Below are positions 56,901 to 64,000 of a stretch of 64,000 bases of DNA, piece after piece. Position 1 is the stretch's first letter, and each line of letters opens with the position of its first letter. This DNA is from Oryzias latipes. Lineage: Eukaryota; Chordata; Actinopteri; Beloniformes; Adrianichthyidae. The stretch lies in the NCBI RefSeq assembly GCF_002234675.1, contig NC_019863.2, forward strand, positions 2,470,609-2,534,608. The letters run 5' to 3'. The position numbers and the translations under genes are program-made. The notes beneath the pieces are model-generated. The model did no database searches. It worked only from the letters and a program-made list of their open reading frames with translations, and was not told where the DNA came from.

Positions 56901-58247
56901 CAAGAAGCAGTTCTGTCCAAACACAATCCTGCCAACCAACAGAACACTGCATCCCTGTCTACTGATGTCAATCTGTCCCAACACACTTAGAAGTACATTT
57001 TTCTTACACACGGATGACAGCCTAATATTTAATTCAGTGACAGACCTGATTCCATTAAACAAAGATGCAGGACGGAGGCTGCTAAGGGACAAACAGGCGT
57101 AGATGCAATCACTGAACTGTTATTCTGATTCACTAAAAATGTTGGAGGAAAAAAAACAAATGGAAAATACAAATGAAGCCAAAAGAAAGAAAGGAGAAGA
57201 AATACTATGACATCTAAATGTTAATAAATAATAATATTATTGGGGAGAATTCTGGCTAAGTTAATAAAGTTCTATAATCCGATATAAAATATGCAATTAT
57301 TACTGGAAAAATCTGAGAACTTAGAAAATCCGTCCCTTGGCCATAATCCTGCGGCCCGACTGGCTCCATGGGATGTTTGTTCCACAGTTCAAATCAAATT
57401 AAACTTTATTTATAAAGCACCTGTCATACATCAGTAAAACAAAGTGCGTTCAATTTAAAAATAAAAACGTTTCACTTAAAACATCCCTCTGAGGAAAACA
57501 TGAATTTTGCAACAAAATGTTAAAGAAATAAAATATATAAGGTAAAATCAGGGATTAATACGAAGATAAATAAAACTTATTAGATGAGAATAAAGTAAAA
57601 ATGAGTTAAAAAAGACAGATAAAAATGTGGAAAAAGGATAAATACTTAAAATAATGTAAAACAGCAAATGAATATGTTCTTACATTTGAAGGAAAAGCCA
57701 GTTTAAGTTATAGCAGAATGTTTGTAAAGTATTGAACATTGAGTTTTTAGTTGTCAGGATCATTTGAGACGCACCTGAATCTGAAGCAGCAACAATGGCC
57801 TTCTCAGTGACCCATTTGACATCAGTGATCCCTGCCTCCGTCTGCACGCCAGCCCTGCAGAAGCCCTCACTGGGGGCCTGCTCAGGCTCCCTGTAGATCC
57901 ACACAGACCCCTGCCAGGTCCTGCCCGAGAGGCTGGAGGCGCCCAGGAGCAGCGTGCCGTCTGCAGAGGACACAGCACGAACGTGGGAAGCAGCGTTTCT
58001 AAAGGTTACACACCAGTTTACAGCCGAACTAAAGAACTGAGCTGAATATATCAGGACACCAACAAACCCCCAGTCCCATAAATGAAAAGCACGTGGTTTA
58101 TGCCTGTGACCCACGGTTAGCGCCTTCTCTCTTCCTACCTGCTCGGTACTGAGCCGCGCACAGATGCTTCTCCATGCACGCCGGAGCGTTTGGGGGAATA
58201 TTCCACCGATTTTCCTTGATCATATTTGTGTCGACTGCACTGTTCAT
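47952..58247 (-). CDS. wdr77: WD repeat protein 77 / methylosome protein 50 (MEP50), ten coding exons
   Basis: WDR77 is the beta-propeller partner of PRMT5 in the methylosome, which makes symmetric dimethylarginine on Sm proteins and histones. Exons in transcript order: 58247-58139, 57960-57775, 56893-56755, 55690-55641, 55495-55425, 53414-53357, 48564-48493, 48418-48310, 48237-48169, 48093-47952. All phases agree, giving 334 aa (human 342). Recognisable segments: [148 protein letters not shown] and HRDFVKGV...[16 protein letters not shown]. The start ATG precedes [17 protein letters not shown] second in-frame ATG at codon 9 is possible. Intron 6 is unusually large (about 4.8 kb) because of nested transposons. 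Confidence 0.96.
49123..49318 (+). mobile_element. MITE family A, complete copy
   Basis: The terminal repeats TAACCCTTGTGCTATCCTAG and AAGATAGCACAAGGGTTA are intact. The internal CCTTTATCCA block is deleted relative to the copy at 7456. Confidence 0.87.
49481..50085. mobile_element. MITE family C, carrying a nested MITE
   Basis: The ends are TAGGCCTGCACAATATACCG and, inverted, CATATCGTGCAGCCCTA, with internal runs of TATCGTTATCGCAATAT and CATATCGCAA. A second element (49710-49898) is inserted between AGATGGAGGCCTATTATG and the GTCATTTGGAGTATAAT part. Relatives lie at 52388-52790 and 63840-63920. Confidence 0.75.
49710..49898. mobile_element. short MITE with long perfect-type inverted repeats
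   Basis: AACCCTGGTCCTGAAGAGCC at the left pairs with GGCTCTTGAGGACCAGGGTT at the right, extending inward to TCAACCCTG / CAGGGTTGA with one mismatch, so the terminal repeats are about 29 bp in a 189-bp element. Confidence 0.85.
50306..51217. mobile_element. non-autonomous hAT-like transposon
   Basis: TIRs CAGTGTTTTTCAACC and GGTTGAAAAACACTG. The flanks CTCGAGAA and ATCTAGAA form a diverged 8-bp duplication of hAT type (TCTAGA core). Subterminal GTGTGCCGTGG-type repeats occur at both ends. It contains a poly-G run at 51064-51083. No transposase was seen. Confidence 0.83.
52388..52790. mobile_element. MITE family C, second copy
   Basis: From TTAGGCCTCTGCACAATAAA to CTCATCTCGTGCAGCCCTA, with GGCAATACGCATATCGCAAA and CATCGCAATATTGCTCACTA inside. 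It lacks the nested element seen at 49710. Confidence 0.75.
53495..53571. repeat. inverted repeat, 23-bp arms
   Basis: ATGGAAAAACAAAGAAATA followed by TACG pairs with CGTGTATTTCTTTGTTTTTCCAT after a 31-base spacer. 22 of 23 positions are complementary. It lies in wdr77 intron 5. Confidence 0.9.
54058..54380 (-). pseudogene. hAT-family transposase remnant
   Basis: On - an open frame contains [32 protein letters not shown] and [20 protein letters not shown]. It resembles the middle of ZBED/GTF2IRD2-type hAT transposases (a D/THVVKTxNxI...LDLQGKN...FPxLQSxL pattern, recalled). It ends in a stop at 54058, and the catalytic and dimerisation regions are missing. It lies in wdr77 intron 5. Confidence 0.6.
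55800..55945. mobile_element. hAT fragment, same family as 30477-31784
   Basis: ATGTATGTATCAGAGGATGT, TTGGCCGTTCTGCATGTCAGTCAA and GGCCCACGATTTACCCAC parallel the block at about 31490-31625 of the hAT element. It lies in wdr77 intron 3. Confidence 0.6.
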
Positions 58248-58600
58248 CCAAAAAGCAAACTTTAGTCTAGTTTCCCACTAATTCAGATGTGGTTGTCCGC
58301 AAATCAGCTACACAACCGTTAACGCTAGCTAAGCTAGCTGCGGCCAAAGAAAAGCTCGTATTTTCTGTTTAGGCAAAATAGAAATATACACCTAAAACGC
58401 ATACGAGCTTAAAATAACATTTCTAGCGAAAACAATGGATACGTTTTCGCGTCCCGAATGAATGACAACGAAATAATAATGCATTAAACACGTGGGACCG
58501 GTGGGGAAAAGGTCCCTTAGGCGTTTGGAGGACTTCTTCGTTGGTGTTTATTGTTCTTTTCCTCTTGTGCGTTTCCCGTCTGCACTGCCCCCTGCGGGCA
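58248..58600 (-). promoter_or_regulatory. wdr77: wdr77 5' flank
   Basis: It lies directly upstream of the start codon and contains GTTAACGCTAGCTAAGCTAGC-type sequence, CG-containing patches (TTTTCGCGTCCCGAATG near 58444) and the E-box CACGTG at 58489-58494. In human a divergent partner gene (ATP5PB) starts here. I see no corresponding exon on + in this window. Confidence 0.4.
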
Positions 58601-60289
58601 GAGAAGGTGAACTACAAGGCTTCATTTCAATCAATATGAGAGCTTTCTGTATTAGTGGGTGTGTTTGGTCTGGCACAGGCGCGGGTTGGTGGTGGGCAAT
58701 GATGATTTATTGTGAGTGTGAAATGTGACGGGATCTAACCAGGTTTTAAAATGTTTTGTTTAAAATAAATTATCCACGTTTAAAAAAAATGTGTTGCTTG
58801 GTTTTATCTGAGTACTTGTTCCAGCAGATGTAGTTGAATAAGTCAATTTGATTAACAACTAGCCTCAGACAGATCAATCTGGTTGAATCGTAGGAAAGCA
58901 AATCGATTAAGTCGATTAATTGTGCCACCCCTGTGACTCGAACAGCTTACAGTGACTGAGTTTCCTGTACTTTGGGATGTTAACATGATCTGGAAGCAAA
59001 AATTGAGGTGTCTTTCTAACTGAGAAATAAGTATGAAATTCATTTACTGCCCATCCATTCAGAACAAAGAGGTTGGGACAGCAATGACATGGTGGAAAAT
59101 TCAACACAAAGTCCAGCCATCCATCCATCCATCTTCAGAACCGGCTGAATCCATTTTGCAGTCGTGAGGTTGCTGGAGCCTATCCTGCTACTGTTGGGAA
59201 AAGGTGAGGTACACCCTGAACAGGTCACCAGTCTGTTGCAGGGTCCCACAGGCATGCACACAGACACCTAAAGGACTATTAAGTCATAAAACAATTCCAT
59301 GAAGCGTGTTCGTGTAAAACGCATAAATAAAAGGACCCAGCTGGGGTCTGAAATGGATAATTTTAGGAATTGTCAGTAAACAAATGTACAAAGCTTTCAT
59401 TTATACATTCCCAAAAATCCCCAAAGAAATTACATAAGGATGCAGAAAATTTAAAAACGATCTGGATTATATGGTATAGAAGTTATACATTTGTAAAGCA
59501 TGACAGGTCAATTGTATTGAGGGCTGTAAGCTGTAGCTTTGTGCTATGTACACCAAGAAAACACAAAGTTTTTTAATTGTGTTCATTAGGACACAGTGAG
59601 CCCGCATACACATATGTGCTAGAGCGTAGCATCTCTGTGATTATTGTTTGATAAATTTTAAGTTTTTACATATGAGAAGGAGCACGAGAATCACTTGTGG
59701 CTCACAAGGATCAATTTCTGCTGTTTTGCACAAATATTTGTTTTTTTCTTTATGTGATGGTCAACATAAAAAATTGTAAGTATATATTTTAAACTATTCT
59801 TATTTATTCATTCTGTTCAGTTTTTATGTCTTGCAGATTTACCTTCATTTATTATAGCCTATTTAATAAAAAACAAGTTTTTTGTACGTTTGTAAATAGT
59901 GCTGGTAAGATTTAGGCATAACCTAGTGGGATTCCTAACGTTATTTCTATTTTAAAATTTCTATTGAAATTTTATCTTATAGTTTTTATAAAGAAAACAA
60001 ACAACTATGACTATTGTTATCCCCTAAACGTGTTTTATTATTTTAGAAAATCGATGATCCCCCAAAGATGCACAGTTTGCATGAGCAATGGTGTTCTGCT
60101 GAAGCTAAAAACAAACCAGAAATGTTGAATTTGATGTTTGATGGAACAGCTTTTGAGTGTGATTTCCATGTAATAAAGATGCGAAGCCGCAGAAGCCGAG
60201 GTTTCATCCTCCAGACTTTATTGTGAAAGAGCAGAGCGGAAGTGATGATTAGGGATAATTTCACACTAGTGCTCTTCTGTCTGAAATCG
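58601..60289. other. intergenic; SINE 3' fragment at about 59110-59275
   Basis: Mostly AT-rich. CCATCCATCCATCCATC and GGTTGCTGGAGCCTATCC through CAGGTCACCAGTCTGTTGCAGGGTC belong to the 3' half of the SINE type found at 39085. No gene was seen. Confidence 0.55.
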
Positions 60290-60640
60290 ATATGTGATTG
60301 GCTTTTCTCGGTTTAGGGTCTCGCGGGTCTGTCACCGTGGCCGTAAACGGTAAGCTCTCGGCCGTGTCAGGCGGATGAAGTGACGGTTTTCCCCCCGGTT
60401 GTCGTCACTGAACGGCATCGTCAGTCGTTATTGGTGATGTCTTTTTGTAACTGGGAGAAATTTTGAGGCCAACCATTGACTGTAGCTAACGTTAGCTCCA
60501 CCTGCACGCGCACACTGACTGACAGCGCCGGCGGCCGCGCTCGCGCTCGTTAGCTCCCCGCTGATGGGCTCACGTGGCCCGCAGCCAGAGGCAGACCCTT
60601 CCAGACACAACACGGCAGGAATGTCCTCGGAGGCGAGGCG
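60290..60640. promoter_or_regulatory. CpG-rich block, candidate promoter of an unidentified gene
   Basis: It contains an inverted CCAAT box (GATTGGC at about 60296), TCTCGCGGGTCTG, CCGTAAACG|GTAAGC (a donor-like site at about 60350 on +) and GCGCCGGCGGCCGCGCTCGC near 60523. CpG density is far above the surroundings. No coding exon can be assigned on either strand. Confidence 0.35.
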
Positions 60641-61640
60641 GATCTTTGATTGCTTCCTGGGAAGAGGGATGTCTGATGACCAAACTCAGAAATGAACACA
60701 TTTAAAAGGAAATCTGCCGTAAATGAGTTAATTTAAATGTAAAATCTGCACCGTTCAAGGACAAAAAATTCAAGCTAACATATTAATCGTTATCATTGTC
60801 ATCCATTCATAGCTGAATATGTGTTAAAGTTCTGTTATGGTTTGAGTTCCCCCAGTTGGAATTTCCTGATTTATTAATGTTCCCTCATTAGAGAACCTGA
60901 ATAAACGAGGTTCTAAATGCAAAGGCCGGTTCAGAACATCCGAACTGAGGCGGACAGGTCCTCGGTATGGAGCCCCAAAATGTTCATAATTTAAAAAAAT
61001 ATAAATATAAATATATGACCTTGTCCAATCCCACAATCAACCAATAAATCTCTCATAAATATATAAAAACATCATTAAATTGTGAAAAACCTGCACACAG
61101 ATTTTAAATTATATTATTAATATATTTCACTTTTCTTTTTAAAACCTGTGCAGTATTTTAAAGCAACATTTAAAAATATTCATTTTTAATCACGTCGACT
61201 ATTATTATAATTCTATGGCTTTTTTCCATAAACTCGGATTTCAAAATCAACATTTTCCCAAGTAACTTTGTTTTTATTTCACATTGCTGTTTTTCAGGAT
61301 GACTTATTTATTTCATGATGAGCTTTTCTGCAGAATGAGTCTGTCTGTCAATTGCCTCGTATTCCTAGATACCTGCTCTGTGGTGTGCCAGTTAGAAAGA
61401 TGACATTGTTGGCTACATCCGCACAGCTTTGCTGACATTAGCGGATCAAATAGAGACAAACAATCTATCTGCTGTAGGAGATGCAAACATCTATGAATCA
61501 GTTTTTGCTTGTTTGAGAGCGATTGAGCTCCGGGTTCGTGTGGACCACACCACGGAGGAGCTTTCTGTAAGCGCCGGTCGTCCAGGTGTTGAAGTGTCCG
61601 TTGAAATACTCAGGACTCTCGTTTTCCCGCCCAAGACTCG
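60641..61640. other. intergenic, no feature recognised
   Basis: AT-rich DNA. The ORF beginning about 61429 overlaps the edge of a pogo-like element and is not a gene candidate. Confidence 0.5.
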
Positions 61641-61649
61641 TCTGAAACT

Positions 61650-62915
61650 TATGGGATATTTTTCTGTATTTAACACATACAAAAGGCGCAGCGGGTTTAA
61701 AGGCGGGGGCACCTTAAAACATACCGGTAAAACACGCATGCTAGTGTGTGAGTAACCCTTGTGCTATCCTAGGCACTTTAACATTGGGAGTTGGGTCATC
61801 TAGACCCACTAGCCAGTGCTCTGAACCTTTTTTCTTCAATGATTTGTGATCTTCACTGGTGTCCATGGATTACATGAAATCTTTCCACCTTTATCCACCT
61901 TTGTCATGGTAGGGAGAACACGTCAATGGAAGGGGGGGGGGGGGGTCATCTAAGGTAGCACAAGGGTTAAAAAAGGCTGCGGGAGCAAAACTGAGTTGGT
62001 TGGGATTTATTTTTTATTTTCTCAGTCATCAGTCGGCATCCAAAAATCCATCTCATCCTCAATCCTCATCTTCTGCATCTGGAATGAACAGCTGGGCTAC
62101 ATTTCTATCAAACATGCTAGCTTCCCTTTCCTCATCGCCAGAGTCCGTCTTGTTGCCATGCGGCTCCTCATCAGTGATGTCGGCTTTTGTTAAAGCTCCA
62201 AGAACAGTGCAAGCAGACACGCTATGCCAAGATTATATAATCCATTCACAAATTGTGGCGTAACTTGCCCGGCGCTGCCTCCCTGTCTTAGTAAAAGTGT
62301 GTTCGGCATGCGTCACCGATCACTCCCACGCGATCGATGATGAGCAGCTTTTGATTGTAATCCGCTAGAAGTTGCCGCGCCACCGTAGTCCTTGCCGGGA
62401 TGGAAAGATGACGGCATTTAATAAAAGCACAAAGACGGACCTCCTTGAAAATGTTCAGTTTTCATGTCCTCTGTAAGCGCTACAGCCTTCAGTGGAATGG
62501 TGACTGTAGAGACGCTTCTCCCAGATGTTCTCTGATCCTTGATCCATCGCTCCAGTCGGTCTTCCAACTCGGGCCGCCTCGCCTCGTTTCCACGGAAACT
62601 CAGCTGTGTCTTCTCGACTTGTTGGATTTTGTTTTCCAGCTTTCTTCAGTTGTGAACCATGGATTCCTTCATCTTGAATTCTCTGGCAGCTGCTCCATTC
62701 CCATGATCCTCCGCGTGGCTGATAGCTTGCAGTTTAAACTGTGCTTCATAATCGGGTCTCTTTGCAGCATTTTCTGGGTTTCCAAAACGATGTTTTTCTG
62801 CAGAAGTCACAGAAGCAGAAGTCATGCAACAACACCTTAGAGCACACCGTATATTTTGGAGAAAACTTAAGACTTTTAAGTGCGCCTTATGGTCGTGAAA
62901 ATACAGTATATATAA
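61650..62915 (-). mobile_element. pogo/Tigger-like DNA transposon, internally deleted
   Basis: Near 62800-62650 the - strand encodes RPDYEAQFKLQAISHAEDHG and NGAAAREFKMKESMV, the N-terminal helix-turn-helix of pogo/CENP-B-type transposases. Near 62190-62050 it encodes LTKADITDEEPHGNKTDSGD and FDRNVAQLFIPDAEDED, the acidic C-terminal end of the same kind of protein. The catalytic DDE core between them is missing. Subterminal TAAGTGCGCCTTATGGTCGTGAAAATACAGTAT (62878-62910) and the diverged TCTGTATTTAACACATACAAAAGGCGC (about 61660) look like its two ends. Confidence 0.75.
61753..61969 (+). mobile_element. MITE family A, complete copy inside a pogo-like element
   Basis: Intact ends TAACCCTTGTGCTATCCTAG and GGTAGCACAAGGGTTA, a full body and a G-run of 13 or more bases. 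It lies within the boundaries of the pogo-like element, so it is the younger of the two. Confidence 0.88.
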
Positions 62916-63009
62916 AATAACGGGATCAGGAGAATCAACATTACACAGCTGTCTTCCCTCCCCCCCTACTGGACTAATTAAGCACCCAGGCCCGTTCATT
63001 TTGTAAAGT

Positions 63010-63240
63010 AAAAGATAGTTCAGACTCAGAATCTTCGATCTATTTCATGAAACACGATTGCCATGTAGAGCTCTTTAAAATGAATAAACCAAATCTCTCG
63101 ACATTTTCCGTGTCTTCCATGCATTGTAAGTAAGATAAACACAGAGACTGCTCCATGTAGCGATCAGCCTAAAAACATTAGCTGGTAGCTTCTCCCACAC
63201 GCGGCCGCAGTGTCAAGCTTTAAAGAACACAATTTTGGAC
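63010..63240. mobile_element. hAT fragment, same family as 30477-31784
   Basis: CACGATTGCCATGTAGAGCTCTT, GTGTCTTCCATGCATTG, GCTCCATGTAGCGATCAG and TTAGCTGGTAGCTTCTCCC run in the same order as at about 31305-31470 of the hAT element. Confidence 0.65.
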
Positions 63241-64000
63241 AGGCGAGGCGGGGGGGCAAACCCTCAACAACAGGTTATATGACAGAGCCCGGGGCCTTTA
63301 AGCGTCTCTGCCTGGTGCGTTCATGGAGCTCCAGTACATAGTAGAATATCAAAATTCCAACAGCCACCCAGCCTAACTTAGTCTGCTACTATATTTTCAT
63401 GAGAAAAAAAACCCACTGAACCGACCCTAAAACTGCCCAAATTACTCCTACTTGCAAATTTTAGAACCAAAATCGCCCAGTTGGGTGGAAAACCGCCTAA
63501 TCTGGCAACACTGTCAATTTGTTGAGGCGCATACTCCCACCTAGTGTTGAGGGGTGTGCATTGCGCCGACACGTTCTCTGAAGCAACTTCGATTGATGTA
63601 GTTAGAGTGCTGCTGCTCATGCATGAGTAAAGGAGTAGCCAATCTTAACAGTGTCTCCGCATTGTTTGGTTTGATTGACAGACAGACTCATTCTGGTGAA
63701 AAAGCTCATTGTGAAATAAATAAGTCATCCTGAAAAACAGTAATGTGAAATAAAAGCTGTTTCAATTCAACTGTTATTTCAATTAAACTATTGCAGTCAA
63801 ATGGAAACGATGCCTTTGGTTGTTTTGCTCTTTGTTCATGTATCCCAAGTTATGTCGTCATCGCAATATTGATAACTATCGCATATCGCGAGTTTTCCTC
63901 AAATTCTGCAGCCCACTATTGTATGTATAAATACATATATGTCTGTGTATGATTAGGAGTAAATATAATGGCATCATTACCATGTGGATGTAAACATATA
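63241..64000. other. intergenic; MITE family C end at 63840-63920
   Basis: GTCATCGCAATATTGATAAC, ATCGCATATCGCGAGTTTTC and CTGCAGCCCACTA are the terminal part of family C. Nothing else was recognised to the window end. Confidence 0.55.

Noticed and set aside
58492-58728. Divergent gene partner of wdr77 (ATP5PB in human)
   Set aside because: The + strand ORF here has no similarity to the ATP synthase b subunit and no convincing donor, so the human head-to-head pair is not supported in this window.
7456-61969. Spaced direct copies of a roughly 200-bp sequence considered as a CRISPR-like or satellite array
   Set aside because: Copies are scattered kilobases apart in both orientations with terminal inverted repeats. 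This is a dispersed MITE, not an array.

Overview
The window is vertebrate nuclear DNA, almost certainly from a teleost fish. The evidence is multi-exon genes with GT/AG introns, many of them only about 75 bp long, proteins that match vertebrate families along their length, and a dense load of fish-type SINEs, LINEs and DNA-transposon fragments. An inverted-repeat element with TAACCCTTGTGCTATC ends recurs nine times. It reminds me of repeats seen in medaka-type (Oryzias) genomes, but that is recollection, not a search. No bacterial, viral or CRISPR system is present.

Five protein-coding genes are supported. (1) The last three coding exons of ampd2 (AMP deaminase 2), + strand, 1005-1784, with a long 3'UTR. 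(2) eps8l3 (EPS8-like adaptor: PTB, SH3 and SAM-like domains), - strand, 12292-4364, 18 coding exons whose phases all join into 635 codons. It converges on ampd2, with the two poly(A) signals only 34 bp apart. (3) irf6 (interferon regulatory factor 6), - strand, 20713-15295, seven coding exons, 485 codons. (4) A homologue of human C6orf132, a proline-rich protein of unknown function, + strand, 36691-44807, five coding exons, 813 codons. (5) wdr77 (MEP50, the PRMT5 partner), - strand, 58247-47952, ten coding exons, 334 codons. In human, AMPD2, EPS8L3 and WDR77 all lie at 1p13, so part of this block looks like conserved synteny. IRF6 and C6orf132 sit elsewhere in human. IRF6, EPS8L3 and probably C6orf132 act mainly in epithelia. 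The five do not form one pathway.

The rest is repeat-rich intron and intergenic DNA. 21.3-36.3 kb is a gene-free stretch with an L2-like LINE interrupted by an L1-like LINE that is itself interrupted by a hAT element, plus a PIF/Harbinger-like MITE. Many insertions are nested and keep readable target-site duplications, so their order can be worked out: a SINE in a MITE end, a LINE tail in a MITE in irf6 intron 1, a SINE in a SINE in eps8l3, a multi-layer stack in wdr77 intron 6, and a MITE in a pogo-like element. The right end (58.6-64 kb) has no confident gene, but a CpG-rich block at 60.3-60.6 kb could be a promoter.

Gene models were built by hand from splice-site consensus, reading phase and recalled family sequences. 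No alignment or database search was run. I found nothing that qualifies as a new biological system. The most informative observations are a predicted GC-AG intron in eps8l3, the compact convergent 3' ends, the E-box and poly-G organisation of the C6orf132-homologue promoter, and the datable transposon nests.
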